Shown: positions 36,799 to 46,193, numbered from the stretch's first letter. The stretch: 62,493 nt of DNA from Acinetobacter sp. ANC 3781 (GCF_004331285.1 NZ_SJOH01000022.1:1-62493); one strand, 5' to 3'. Notes: generated from the letters alone by a model not told the origin. Made by a program: numbers and translations.

Positions 36799-38597
36799 AG
36801 TCTAAATATTTATTTGTGGGCTTTGCTGCGCTTATGGCCCTTAGCCCGTTAATTTTACCTGCTTACCAAGTTACGCTTCTTAATTATATTGGGCTGAATG
36901 CTTTAGTCGTTTTAGGTTTAGTGTTATTGACAGGTGTTGGCGGCATGACCAGTTTTGGTCAAGCCGCATTGGTAGGCATTGGGGCTTACTCAACCGCTTA
37001 TTTAACAGTGACAGAACAGCTGCCGCAGTTCTTGATGTGGACCGGTGGCAGCCCATGGGCAGGACTGCTTTTGGGCATAGTTTTAACTGTTATTTCTGCA
37101 TTTCTTGTGGGTGGCTTAACCTTAAAACTGTCTGGACATTATTTGCCTTTAGGCACCATCGCCTGGGGTATATCCCTTTATTATTTTTTCTCAACCATTG
37201 AAAGTTTAGGCGGTCATTCAGGTATTTCTAATATTCCGAGCATTTCCATTGCGAGCTATGCCTTAGACACCAGCAATAAAATGTTTTATCTCATTTGGCT
37301 GATTTTATTTGTGGCCATTATTTTGACCAAAAATATTTTGAACTCCAGAGAAGGCCGTGCGATACGGGCGCTCAAAGGCGGGCAAGTGATGGCGGAGTCT
37401 ATGGGAGTAAATACTTTTAGATCCAAAATGGTGGTGTTTGTTATTTCCTCGGTTTTTGCCTCTATTTCAGGCTGGTTATATGCCCATAATCAATCGTTTA
37501 TTAACCCGACACCTTTTGGTTTACAAATGGGGATTGATTATCTGTTTATGGCCTTGCTTGGCGGTGTAGGCAGTATTTGGGGCGCCATATTTGGAGCAGG
37601 CATATTCACCATGCTGCGCCAATGGCTGCAAGACTTAATGCCGGTTATTTTCGGCAATAATGGACAGTATGAAACTATTGTTTTTGGTTTAATGATTGTA
37701 TTGTTGATGCAAAAAGCCCCATCTGGCTTATGGCCAATGCTGGTCAAGCTGATACCGCCGCGTTTTAGAGCTAATGATTTGCATACGGAGCTAACCGCAC
37801 CCACACAGGCACTTCCTGCCGTGGATTTGCCCCCAAAAGGGACTCTGATTTTAGAAGCAAAAAATGTGACGAAAAAATTTGGCGGTTTGGTTGCCAATAA
37901 CAACATGAATTTAAAAATTCATGCAGGTGAAATTCTGGCACTGATTGGCCCAAATGGTGCAGGAAAAAGCACCATGTTTAATCAGCTGTCCGGTGTCGAT
38001 GTTCCAACCAGCGGTGAAGTCATATTTTTAGGTGAAAAAATCAATGGCATGTTATCGCGTGAAATTGCGAAAAAGGGACTGAGCCGAACGTTTCAGCACG
38101 TCAAAATTTTGCCAGAAATGACGGTGTTGGAAAATGTGGTGATTGGCGCGCATTTACGCGGTAAAAAAGGCGTTTGGGCCTCGCTGTTCAGGTTGGATCG
38201 TGAAGAAGAAAACAATTTATTGAATGAAGCTAAATTTCAGTTAGAGCGGGTCGGCCTAGGGGATTATCTTTATACCGAAGCTGGAAATCTGGCATTGGGA
38301 CAGCAGCGAATATTGGAAATTGCGCGTGCTTTATGTGCCCATCCAAGCTTATTGCTATTGGATGAACCTGCTGCAGGCTTACGTTTAAAAGAAAAACAGG
38401 CTTTGGCTGAGCTTTTAATGAAGCTGAAGGCAGAGGGTATGGCGACTTTATTGGTAGAGCATGATATGGACTTTGTGATGAATTTGGTCGATCACGTTGT
38501 AGTGATGGAGTTTGGTGAAAAAATAGCAGAAGGCTTGCCAGAAGATATCCAAAAAAACGAAGCTGTTCTAGAAGCCTATTTAGGAGGCGCAGCATGA
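36795..38597 (+). CDS. Fused ABC permease-ATPase, LivM-LivG type
   Basis: The first 330 or so residues are a LivM-like permease (LLTGVGGMTSFGQAALVGIGAY, ALKGGQVMAESMGVN, LFMALLGGVGSIWGAIFGA). Residues about 350-600 are a LivG-type ATPase: Walker A GPNGAGKS at 385-392, signature LALGQQRILEIARAL, Walker B LLLLDEPAAGL and switch His in VEHDMDFVM. The fusion gives a fixed permease-ATPase pairing. It overlaps both neighbours by four bases. Confidence 0.92.
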   Translation: MKSKYLFVGFAALMALSPLILPAYQVTLLNYIGLNALVVLGLVLLTGVGGMTSFGQAALVGIGAYSTAYLTVTEQLPQFLMWTGGSPWAGLLLGIVLTVISAFLVGGLTLKLSGHYLPLGTIAWGISLYYFFSTIESLGGHSGISNIPSISIASYALDTSNKMFYLIWLILFVAIILTKNILNSREGRAIRALKGGQVMAESMGVNTFRSKMVVFVISSVFASISGWLYAHNQSFINPTPFGLQMGIDYLFMALLGGVGSIWGAIFGAGIFTMLRQWLQDLMPVIFGNNGQYETIVFGLMIVLLMQKAPSGLWPMLVKLIPPRFRANDLHTELTAPTQALPAVDLPPKGTLILEAKNVTKKFGGLVANNNMNLKIHAGEILALIGPNGAGKSTMFNQLSGVDVPTSGEVIFLGEKINGMLSREIAKKGLSRTFQHVKILPEMTVLENVVIGAHLRGKKGVWASLFRLDREEENNLLNEAKFQLERVGLGDYLYTEAGNLALGQQRILEIARALCAHPSLLLLDEPAAGLRLKEKQALAELLMKLKAEGMATLLVEHDMDFVMNLVDHVVVMEFGEKIAEGLPEDIQKNEAVLEAYLGGAA

Positions 38598-39367
38598 GTA
38601 CGATCACAGAAAATACGCAGGGCAAATGCTTATTAGAGGTCAGTAATTTAAGCGTGGCTTATGGCAAAGTTGATGCACTGATGAACTTCAATATGCGGGT
38701 AAATGAAGGACAGATCGTGTCCGTCGTGGGCCCCAATGGTGCAGGCAAGACCACCTTGCTTTCTGCAATCATGGGAGTTCTTGCTTCAAAAGGTGATGTT
38801 GAATTTGATGGCAGTGTAGAGCAATGCCCGCCCATAGAGCGAATGGTCGTACGCGGACTAGGTTTAGTGCCTGAAAAAAGGGAATTATTCAGCAGCATGA
38901 GTATTGAAGATAATCTCATGCTGGGTGGATTTCAGCGTTATCGGCATGGCGACCGCAGTTTAAATGAAACATTAGATGAGGTTTATAATATTTTTCCGCG
39001 TTTAAAAGAACGCCGGATTCAGGAAGCCGGTACCTTATCGGGTGGTGAACGTCAAATGCTTGCTGTTGGCCGTGCACTTATGGCCAAGCCTAAACTGTTG
39101 ATGCTGGATGAGCCGAGTCTCGGTTTAGCACCTTTAATTACTCGTGAGATTTTTAAAATTATTGATCAGTTACGTGGTCAGGGCGTGTCTATTCTATTGG
39201 TAGAACAAAATGCGCGTGCAGCTTTGAAGTTGGCAGACTATGCCTATGTTTTAGAAATGGGCGAACTCTCGATGCAAGGCACTGGTCAAGATTTAGTTGA
39301 GGATCCTCGGATTATTGAAAGCTATTTAGGGATTAACAGTAAACATCAGGACATTCTTTCTATTTAA
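38594..39367 (+). CDS. ABC transporter ATPase, LivF type
   Basis: The 257-residue ATPase has Walker A GPNGAGKTT near residue 46, signature LSGGERQMLAVGRAL, Walker B LLMLDEPSLGLAP and a VEQNARAAL switch region, all typical of LivF. It completes a four-gene branched-chain-type importer. Its product would energise uptake with the ATPase half of the preceding fusion protein. Confidence 0.92.
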   Translation: MSTITENTQGKCLLEVSNLSVAYGKVDALMNFNMRVNEGQIVSVVGPNGAGKTTLLSAIMGVLASKGDVEFDGSVEQCPPIERMVVRGLGLVPEKRELFSSMSIEDNLMLGGFQRYRHGDRSLNETLDEVYNIFPRLKERRIQEAGTLSGGERQMLAVGRALMAKPKLLMLDEPSLGLAPLITREIFKIIDQLRGQGVSILLVEQNARAALKLADYAYVLEMGELSMQGTGQDLVEDPRIIESYLGINSKHQDILSI

Positions 39368-39392
39368 CTTTCCTTTTAAGCGGGAGCGCCTT

Positions 39393-40385
39393 ATGAAAAA
39401 AGAGACCAAAATTTCTATTTTAGGCGCCGGTGCAATTGGCTGTACCTTGGCAGCTCGTCTGATTTTAGCAGGCCGTGAACGAGTCAGTTTAATTGCACGT
39501 GGTGAGAATTTTCAGGTGCTGTCCACTCAAGGCATTTATCTAACCGATTTAACGGGCAAATATCAGTTGACCCCCTATCGTGTTGTGCAAGACATCACAG
39601 AACTTGATCCGCAAGATATTATTTTTATTACCACCAAATCGAATGCCCTGCATCAGGTTACTGCTTCTGTTCAACATGCAGTGCATGCTGAAACCGTGAT
39701 TATTCCGCTCATGAACGGCATTCCATTTTGGTATTTTTATCAAGGTCAAAGTGACGGTGATATACAGGCAATTAACTGCCTAGATAAAGATAGGCAATTG
39801 ATTGAGCATTTTCCTTTAGCGCATTTAATTGGTTCTGTGGTGTTTATCACAGCAAAATTGGAGGCTTATGGGAAAGTGGAGTCGGATAATCCATATTTGC
39901 TAATTTTAGGTGAGCCTAAGAATCAAATCACAGAGCGTATAAAGGTAGTTCAAGCTCTTTTCGCAGATAGCGGTATTGAATTAAGAGTGACTGACCAAAT
40001 TCGAGATCAGATTTGGACCAAAGTAATTGCAAACTTAAGTTCGAACCCGCTTTCTGTAGTAACGGGTGCTCCTTTAAAGGACATCTACGCACACCCACGC
40101 TTAAATGAAATGGCTCTGCAAATTACCCAAGAAGTCAGGCAGGTGGCTGCCAGTTATGGTGCGCGCATTTCCATTGATCCCTTAACTTTTTTACAGTTAG
40201 GCACAAATATGGGAAACGTGTACACCTCTATGTGGCATGACTATCAAAAGAAACAACCTTTAGAAATGGCAGGCATAGCGGAAGCTGTTTTTGAGCTAGC
40301 CGAGCAATTTAATTGTCCTATGCCAGTCACGAAGCATATTTGCAATTTAACCGCCTATTTGAGTGAGCAATCACGGAAGATTTAA
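39393..40385 (+). CDS. Ketopantoate-reductase-family oxidoreductase
   Basis: The 330-residue protein has the N-terminal motif GAGAIGCTLAARL, FITTKSNAL in the dinucleotide domain and MNGIPFWYF at the active-site loop. A catalytic-type Lys (WTKVIANLSSNPL) heads the C-terminal helical domain, as in PanE/ApbA proteins. Paralogues in catabolic clusters reduce or oxidise other 2-oxo or hydroxy acids. Housekeeping pantothenate synthesis is unlikely here, since it sits at the tail of a transport operon and before a class II aldolase. Substrate unknown. Confidence 0.75.
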   Translation: MKKETKISILGAGAIGCTLAARLILAGRERVSLIARGENFQVLSTQGIYLTDLTGKYQLTPYRVVQDITELDPQDIIFITTKSNALHQVTASVQHAVHAETVIIPLMNGIPFWYFYQGQSDGDIQAINCLDKDRQLIEHFPLAHLIGSVVFITAKLEAYGKVESDNPYLLILGEPKNQITERIKVVQALFADSGIELRVTDQIRDQIWTKVIANLSSNPLSVVTGAPLKDIYAHPRLNEMALQITQEVRQVAASYGARISIDPLTFLQLGTNMGNVYTSMWHDYQKKQPLEMAGIAEAVFELAEQFNCPMPVTKHICNLTAYLSEQSRKI

Positions 40386-40397
40386 AAAAGGATTTTT

Positions 40398-41144
40398 ATG
40401 AATACAAGCATTCAACCTTTGAATTTCAGTCAGCAGGAATGGGAACTGCGTGTAAAGCTGGCGAATTGTTATCATTTAGTGGACTATTTTGGTTGGACTG
40501 AAACAATTTTTAATCATATTTCGGCACGGTTGCCGGGTGATGAACATCACTATTTGGTCAATCCTTTTGGATTAAATTATACTGAAGTCACGCCAGAAAA
40601 TTTATTGAAAGTTGATTTAGCCGGAAATAAGGTAGAACCTTCCGAATATGATGCAAATCCTGCGGGCTTTGCTTTGCACAGTGCAGTTCATGGCGCAAGG
40701 CATGATATCAGATGTCTGATTCATACCCATACCACACCAATCAGTGCTGTAGTACAGAAAAAAAATGCTTTCTCTTATGACAGCTTCTATGGTGCCCAAC
40801 TATATGGGCGAGTGGCTTATCATGCTTTTGAAGGCATTACGCTTTTTCAAGAAGAAAAGCAGCGGATGATTCAACATCTTGCAGATAAGCATATTTTAGT
40901 ATTGCGAAATCATGGCATTGCAGTAGGAGAGAGCAGTATTGAAAAAGCATTTTTTTTACTGTGGACTGTGCAGCGCGCGGCTGAAATTCAATGCCAAGCG
41001 GGTGCTTTAGGGGGAGAAGATTTTCCGCTGAGTGAAGAGGTAAAGCAAAAATGCACAGATTTAACCGCAATGCTGATTCGTGACAGCGGATTTGCAGATA
41101 AATTCTTTAATGCGATGGTACGTAAAATGCATGAAGCGGGTTAA
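40398..41144 (+). CDS. Class II aldolase/adducin-family protein
   Basis: The 248-residue protein shows the zinc site HTHTT near residue 111-115, a further His in RNHGIAVGES, and FNHISARLPG at the phosphate/carboxylate-binding loop. This is typical of class II aldolases and related decarboxylases. It starts 12 bases after the ketopantoate-reductase-like gene and ends the operon. The pair could dispose of a small hydroxy or oxo acid left after cleaving an imported conjugate; that is speculation. Confidence 0.75.
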   Translation: MNTSIQPLNFSQQEWELRVKLANCYHLVDYFGWTETIFNHISARLPGDEHHYLVNPFGLNYTEVTPENLLKVDLAGNKVEPSEYDANPAGFALHSAVHGARHDIRCLIHTHTTPISAVVQKKNAFSYDSFYGAQLYGRVAYHAFEGITLFQEEKQRMIQHLADKHILVLRNHGIAVGESSIEKAFFLLWTVQRAAEIQCQAGALGGEDFPLSEEVKQKCTDLTAMLIRDSGFADKFFNAMVRKMHEAG

Positions 41145-41378
41145 AAATATACCATTCCCATGGGTTTTTTGAGTTTCCAGCAGGAATGGCAGTGTAGTGT
41201 AAGCCAGTTAAACTGGCAGTCTTTTGAACAGTCCGAGTAAATTGACGGTCATGATTTACGCGATCATGTTGATCTTTGTATCTGCTGATTCAACTTAAGG
41301 CGGTGGGCAGAGATTTTATTGAGGGTCATGATTAACATTAATTTTCTCCGTATTTGACCAAAATATAGAATTAAGGGT

Positions 41379-41411
41379 TAAAAAAAAGATGCAATACGCG
41401 CGTATTGCATC
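41379..41411 (-). terminator. Terminator of the cat operon
   Basis: GATGCAATACGC followed at once by GCGTATTGCATC is a 24-base perfect palindrome. On the minus strand it is followed by a run of T (AAAAAAAA on the plus strand), 18 bases past the catD stop. The 284-base gap 41145-41428 holds nothing else that can be called. Confidence 0.85.
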
Positions 41412-41428
41412 CAAAGAGGAACACTCAA

Positions 41429-42205
41429 TTAATTAAAAGCTGTACGTAAAGCCTGTGTAAATGCTTCTGGCGATTCAATATTTGAAATATGTGCTGCATT
41501 AATTTCAATCAACTGGCTAGCGGGAATTCTTGCTGTCATATACAACGCATCTGTAACTGTTGTGACAGAATCTTGCTGACCTGCAATGACCGTTACAGGT
41601 AAAGTAATGGTTTTCAAAGCTTCACTTAAATCTGCTTTTGCCAACGCTTCGCAACAACTTGCATAACCTTCGGCACTGCCAGCTGCCAGGCTAATTTGCA
41701 GCTTTTCAACTGCTGCTGCATTGTCTTGAATAAATTTATCTGTAAACCAGCGCCCGGCTGCAGTTGAAGCGATCGGTTGTAAACCTTGTTTACGTACCAG
41801 TGCTGCACGCTCATTCCAAGATTGTTCCTGACCAATTCTCGCTGCGGTATTACACACAGTGATATGAATAAACCGTTCAGGTTGATGAGTCGCGAGCCAT
41901 TGACCAGTTAAACCGCCCATGGAAATACCGCAAAAATGAACTTTTTGCATATTTAAGTGATCTAACAAATAGATCACATCCAGTCCCAGCTGTTCAATTG
42001 AATATGGGCCTTGAGGAGAAGATGAAGTCCCATGACCGCGTGTATCGTAGCAAATTATAAAGAAATCATTTTGCAGTGCATCAATTTGCGGCTGCCACAT
42101 TCGATAATTCGTTCCCAAAGAATTGGAAAAAATAATCGCGGGTTTACTCACATCACCAAAAGTTGCGTAATTAAGGGTTACATCACTTGAAATAAATGTT
42201 GGCAT
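41429..42205 (-). CDS. catD: 3-oxoadipate enol-lactonase CatD
   Basis: The start at 42205 follows GAGAGGA; an earlier ATG at 42253 lacks one. The 258-residue alpha/beta hydrolase has the nucleophile elbow GISMGG, an oxyanion segment FSNSLGTNYRMW and a C-terminal catalytic His in NAAHISNIE. It hydrolyses 3-oxoadipate enol-lactone to 3-oxoadipate. Being last in a cat operon rather than among pca genes, it is named CatD. Confidence 0.9.
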   Translation of the reverse strand: MPTFISSDVTLNYATFGDVSKPAIIFSNSLGTNYRMWQPQIDALQNDFFIICYDTRGHGTSSSPQGPYSIEQLGLDVIYLLDHLNMQKVHFCGISMGGLTGQWLATHQPERFIHITVCNTAARIGQEQSWNERAALVRKQGLQPIASTAAGRWFTDKFIQDNAAAVEKLQISLAAGSAEGYASCCEALAKADLSEALKTITLPVTVIAGQQDSVTTVTDALYMTARIPASQLIEINAAHISNIESPEAFTQALRTAFN

Positions 42206-42305
42206 GGATTTCCTCTCAACCTTCTGGTATTGGCTACCGTATTTGGCAGTCACAGGACCAATCAGGAAAAAGATTGATCTAATTATTGTCTAAAATAAAT
42301 TGTGT

Positions 42306-43511
42306 TTAAGTCCGTTGAATAATGAGTGCGATACCTTGACCGACACCAATACACATTGAACACAGCGCGTAGTGGCCACCCGTCTGTTCCAGCTGGTTCA
42401 GCGCAGTCGTCACCAGACGTGCACCGGATGCGCCAAGTGGATGACCCAATGCAATCGCGCCACCATTCGGATTGACCTGGGTTGAGCCATCTTCAATACC
42501 CAGGTCACGCGTCACCGCCAAGGCTTGTGCGGCAAAGGCTTCGTTCAGTTCAATCACATCCATTTGCTCCAGCGTTAAACCGGTTTGCTTGAGCAGCTTT
42601 TTAATCGCAGGTGCAGGGCCAAAGCCCATGATGCGGGGTTCCACACCAACCACGGTGGCGCCAATAATCTTGGCACGCGGTGTTAAGCCATATTTTTCTA
42701 CCGCCTCATCCGAAGCAATCAGCAGGGCTGCTGCACCATCGTTAATCCCGGAAGCATTACCCGCCGTAACCGTACCGTCGGCTTTCACCACCGGTTTCAG
42801 TTTATTTAAACCTTCTAATGTTGTTGAAGCACGTGGATGTTCATCGCTATCTACGACAACGGGTTCGCCTTTACGTTGTGGAATGCTGACCGGAATAATT
42901 TCTTGATCGAAGAAACCACGCGCCTGTGCTGCTGCGGTACGCTTCTGGCTTTCCAGCGCAAACTGGTCCTGATCGGCACGGTTGATGTTGAACTGTTCTG
43001 CCACATTTTCCGCGGTTTGCGGCATAGTTTCTACGCCATACATCTCTTTCAGCTTCGGATTGATAAAACGCCAACCCATGGTGGTGTCTTCAAGTTTCTG
43101 ACTGCGGCCATAAGCGCCTTCAGACTTACCCATCACCAGCGGTGCGCGTGACATGGATTCTACACCCCCGGCAATAATCAGCTCTGCTTCACCGGCTTTA
43201 ATGGCACGCGCTGCCATTGCTACTGCATCCAGTGATGAGCCACATAAACGGTTCACAGTTGTTGCAGGCACCTGATACGGCATTCCTGCAAGCAGTGCCG
43301 ACATACGGCCGACATTGCGGTTGTCTTCACCGGCCTGGTTGGCACAGCCATAAATCACATCATCTACTTTTTCAAAGTCAACCGATGGATTACGTTGCAT
43401 TAAAGCTTTAATTGGAAGTGCACCGAGGTCATCGGCACGTACCGGAGCGAGACCCCCGGCATAACGGCCGAATGGGGTACGGATGGCATCGATAATATAG
43501 GCATTTTTCAT
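42306..43511 (-). CDS. catF: 3-oxoadipyl-CoA thiolase CatF
   Basis: The 401-residue thiolase has active-site Cys90 (VNRLCGSSLDAV), the GHPLGASGAR histidine and the second Cys in CSMCIGVGQG. ARTPFGRYAGGLAPVRADDL-like DAIRTPFGRYAGGLAPVRA at the start is characteristic of PcaF/CatF. It cleaves 3-oxoadipyl-CoA to succinyl-CoA and acetyl-CoA. This gene and the two CoA-transferase genes are visibly richer in G+C than catBCA and catD. Confidence 0.93.
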   Translation of the reverse strand: MKNAYIIDAIRTPFGRYAGGLAPVRADDLGALPIKALMQRNPSVDFEKVDDVIYGCANQAGEDNRNVGRMSALLAGMPYQVPATTVNRLCGSSLDAVAMAARAIKAGEAELIIAGGVESMSRAPLVMGKSEGAYGRSQKLEDTTMGWRFINPKLKEMYGVETMPQTAENVAEQFNINRADQDQFALESQKRTAAAQARGFFDQEIIPVSIPQRKGEPVVVDSDEHPRASTTLEGLNKLKPVVKADGTVTAGNASGINDGAAALLIASDEAVEKYGLTPRAKIIGATVVGVEPRIMGFGPAPAIKKLLKQTGLTLEQMDVIELNEAFAAQALAVTRDLGIEDGSTQVNPNGGAIALGHPLGASGARLVTTALNQLEQTGGHYALCSMCIGVGQGIALIIQRT

Positions 43512-43615
43512 TATGTAATCCTTTTACCCCCCTTAATCGCTCCTGAAAAGAATGGAGACTGAGCGGGCTTCAACATGATGTGAGCTTGGGCATAAAGTCT
43601 CCCTTCTTGTACTTT

Positions 43616-43639
43616 GGCTTAAAGCAGTGCTTTTAAGCC
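43616..43639. repeat. Intergenic hairpin between catJ and catF
   Basis: GGCTTAAAGC and GCTTTTAAGCC form a stem with one bulged base, inside an unusual 173-base gap between two genes of one operon. The gap also holds runs of C near 43526 and of G near 43661 that could pair. It may modulate expression or mark an insertion. Confidence 0.4.
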
Positions 43640-43684
43640 TGGCTCAGGGAAATCAGGGGGGATTTAAAATTTCTTTAAAGCGTA

Positions 43685-44338
43685 TTAACCCTGAGTTGCA
43701 TCAATCAGCTTTGCACCGGTCAAAGACTGCAATTCTTCAAATGACAGACCTTCGACTTTCTCAATCACTTTCATACCTTCATCAGTCACGTCAATCACGC
43801 ACAGGTCGGTATAGATGCGGTCTACGCATTTCAGGCCGGTGGCAGGATAGCTGAGTTCTGAAACAATCTTCGGTTCGCCTTTTTTGGTCACATGATCGGT
43901 GGTGATAAAGACTTTTTTCGCACCCACCGCCAGGTCCATGGCGCCGCCGACAGCAGGAATCGCATTCGGTGCACCGGTATGCCAGTTGGCCAGATCACCA
44001 TTTTCAGCAATCTGGAACGCACCCAGTACCGCGATATCCAGGTGACCGCCACGCATCATCGCGAACGAGTCGCCATGATGGAAATACGCGCCGCCCTGTA
44101 ATAAAGTCACAAACTCTTTACCGGCATTGATCAGTTCCGGATCCTCTTCGCCAGCAGCGGGTGGTGGACCAAATGCCAGCAAGCCATTTTCAGAGTGCAG
44201 AAACACATCTTTGTCTTTTGGCAGGTAGTTGGAAATCTTGGTCGGCAAACCAATACCGAGGTTGACATAAGCACCATCGGGAATGTCTTGTGCCACACGC
44301 TCTGCAATTTGATCGCGGGATAGTTTGCTATAGCTCAT
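43685..44338 (-). CDS. catJ: 3-oxoadipate CoA-transferase beta subunit CatJ
   Basis: The 217-residue class I CoA-transferase small subunit has catalytic Glu50 in the SENG motif and GGAMDLAVGAKKVFI near the C-terminal half. With CatI it moves CoA from succinyl-CoA to 3-oxoadipate. The start is 18 bases after catI on the minus strand. Confidence 0.92.
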   Translation of the reverse strand: MSYSKLSRDQIAERVAQDIPDGAYVNLGIGLPTKISNYLPKDKDVFLHSENGLLAFGPPPAAGEEDPELINAGKEFVTLLQGGAYFHHGDSFAMMRGGHLDIAVLGAFQIAENGDLANWHTGAPNAIPAVGGAMDLAVGAKKVFITTDHVTKKGEPKIVSELSYPATGLKCVDRIYTDLCVIDVTDEGMKVIEKVEGLSFEELQSLTGAKLIDATQG

Positions 44339-44356
44339 TTTTTAATCCTCACGTAA

Positions 44357-45043
44357 TTAGGCAGATTGCTCAAGGGGTTTGGTGCCAACAGCAACCACGT
44401 GCTGTACAAAAATGCCCGGGGTAATAATGTGTTCAGGGTCAAGCGCACCCAGTTCCACCACTTCTGCAACCTGCGCAATGGTGACATCGGCGGCCATGGC
44501 CATGATCGGGCCAAAGTTACGTGCCGACTTGTTGTAGACCAGGTTGCCCCAGCGGTCGCCCTGATGCGCCTTGATCAAGGCAAAATCGGCCTTGATCGGG
44601 TTTTCCAGTACAAAGTCTTTGCCTTCATAGTTCAGGGTCGGTTTGCCTTCCGCCAGCAAAGTTCCAAAACCGGTTGGCGTATAGATGGGACCAAGTCCCA
44701 TACCTGCAGCCTGAATCCGGCAGGCCAGATTGCCTTGCGGTACCAGTTCCAGTTCAATTTTTCCGGCACGATAGATTTCATCGAATACATAAGAGTCAGA
44801 CTGGCGCGGGAAAGAACAGATAATCTTGCGCACTGCACCGGTTTTAAGCAGCTTGGCCAAACCGTAATCGCCATTGCCGGCATTGTTGTTCACAATGACC
44901 AGGTCTTTTACACCCAGTTCGATTAGACCGTCAATCAGTTCAGCCGGTTGTCCCGCTGTACCAAAACCACCAATCATGATGGTGGCACCATCTTTAATCT
45001 GGGAGAGCGCTTTGGTGAGAGACGCTGTACTTTTATCAATCAT
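44357..45043 (-). CDS. catI: 3-oxoadipate CoA-transferase alpha subunit CatI
   Basis: The 228-residue subunit carries the family glycine-rich motif MIGGFGTAGQPAELID and ends with NVV-type GIFVQHVVAVG. It is followed by catJ. The two subunits and catF form a block whose base composition differs from the flanking cat genes. Confidence 0.92.
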   Translation of the reverse strand: MIDKSTASLTKALSQIKDGATIMIGGFGTAGQPAELIDGLIELGVKDLVIVNNNAGNGDYGLAKLLKTGAVRKIICSFPRQSDSYVFDEIYRAGKIELELVPQGNLACRIQAAGMGLGPIYTPTGFGTLLAEGKPTLNYEGKDFVLENPIKADFALIKAHQGDRWGNLVYNKSARNFGPIMAMAADVTIAQVAEVVELGALDPEHIITPGIFVQHVVAVGTKPLEQSA

Positions 45044-45072
45044 GCTGCAAACCTTTAATAAGCAATAAGCAA

Positions 45073-45113
45073 ATTTTTACCGTTAAATTAATTGAAAATT
45101 TAACGGTAAAAAT
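45073..45113. repeat. Perfect 17-bp hairpin between catA and catI
   Basis: ATTTTTACCGTTAAATT and its exact reverse complement flank a 7-base loop. On the transcribed minus strand no T-run follows the stem, so it is not a standard terminator. It may protect the catA end of a processed transcript or slow RNA polymerase. Confidence 0.6.
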
Positions 45114-45162
45114 CTGAAGTGCTGCAAGGCACTAGTAATGCTATGCAGCACAGATAAGTGCG

Positions 45163-46083
45163 TTAAGCGCTGACGCGGCGACGGTCAATTTCTGTTGTTG
45201 GTGCCTGTGCAGACTCTTTGACCAGTTCAACATTAAAGGTAATGTGTTTGAAGGGTTTATCTACATTGCGTTTAGCCATTGCTTCTACATCATTGATATC
45301 TGTTGCAGTGGCGACCAGACCTTCGCGTGTCGCAAAAGCAAAGTCATCCCAAAGATATTGATCGCCTTCAATATTAAATTGAGTCGTCAGTTTGCGGTAA
45401 CCTAGCGCTGAAACAAAATAATGCACGTGAGACGGACGGTTGCCATGACGGCCAAGTTTGTTTAATACAGCTTGGGTTGTGCCTTCTGGAGGACAGCCAT
45501 AACCGACTGGCATTGTGGTTTGAGCAACATAATGGCCGGCATTATCGGCAATAATGGTGCGGCGTAAATTAAAATCAGACTGAGATTTATCAAAGAATGA
45601 GTAATTACCTAAACTATTGGCATGCCAGACTTCAACTTTAGCGCCTTGAATTACATTACCGTCAGTATCAGTAACTGTACCTTCAATGAATAAAGTATCG
45701 ATTTTGTCTGATTCAGTCCCGTCATCCATTCGCGCAAAACCAACAGATTCTGGCGCGCCTGCGACATAGAGCGGACCTTCGATGGTACGCGGTGTACCGC
45801 CAGTAATGCCTGCTTTGGCATCCGCTTCATCGGCACGGAGATCTAAATAGTGCTCCAGTCCAAGCCCTGCTGCTAAAAGGCCTAGTTCATTGGCTTGGCC
45901 TGCGTCGGTAAAATATTCTAAACCTTTCCAGAGTTCAGTTTGAGAGATATCCAAATCCTCAATGGCCTGGAATAGATCTCCCAGTAAACGGACAACAATT
46001 TGCTGTACGCGTGCATCAACTGGCCCTGTAGCTGTATCTACATTCATTTGTTTTACTAATTGATCAATCTCTTGACGGTTCAT
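45163..46083 (-). CDS. catA: Catechol 1,2-dioxygenase CatA
   Basis: The 306-residue intradiol dioxygenase has all four iron(III) ligands in view: Tyr161 (LGNYSFF), Tyr195 (PVGYGCP), His219 and His221 (GNRPSHVHYF). The N-terminal 100 residues form the helical dimerisation/lipid-tunnel zipper of CatA enzymes. It opens catechol to cis,cis-muconate. A strong AAGGAG site precedes it. It lies between catC and catI, a different order from ADP1 where catA is a separate unit. Confidence 0.95.
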   Translation of the reverse strand: MNRQEIDQLVKQMNVDTATGPVDARVQQIVVRLLGDLFQAIEDLDISQTELWKGLEYFTDAGQANELGLLAAGLGLEHYLDLRADEADAKAGITGGTPRTIEGPLYVAGAPESVGFARMDDGTESDKIDTLFIEGTVTDTDGNVIQGAKVEVWHANSLGNYSFFDKSQSDFNLRRTIIADNAGHYVAQTTMPVGYGCPPEGTTQAVLNKLGRHGNRPSHVHYFVSALGYRKLTTQFNIEGDQYLWDDFAFATREGLVATATDINDVEAMAKRNVDKPFKHITFNVELVKESAQAPTTEIDRRRVSA

Positions 46084-46168
46084 ACTTTTTCTCCTTGAGT
46101 ATGCAGTTTTATTTGTGATTTTTAAGGCTTAGGTTCAGCTGGCATTTATTGACCACATTTTTTGTTTA

Positions 46169-46193
46169 CGCAGCCTAACCTTTTTGGGCTGCG
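46169..46193. repeat. Hairpin between catC and catA
   Basis: CGCAGCC and GGCTGCG form a 7-bp stem with an 11-base loop upstream of catA on the minus strand. No T-run follows in that direction. Together with the hairpin after catA it brackets the gene. Confidence 0.45.

Noticed and set aside
41145..41378. Possible remnant gene downstream of catD
   Set aside because: Short open runs on both strands but no motif long enough to name; left unannotated.
44366..44926. Plus-strand 186-codon open frame opposite catI
   Set aside because: Antisense of a clear CoA-transferase subunit; no recognisable protein features.
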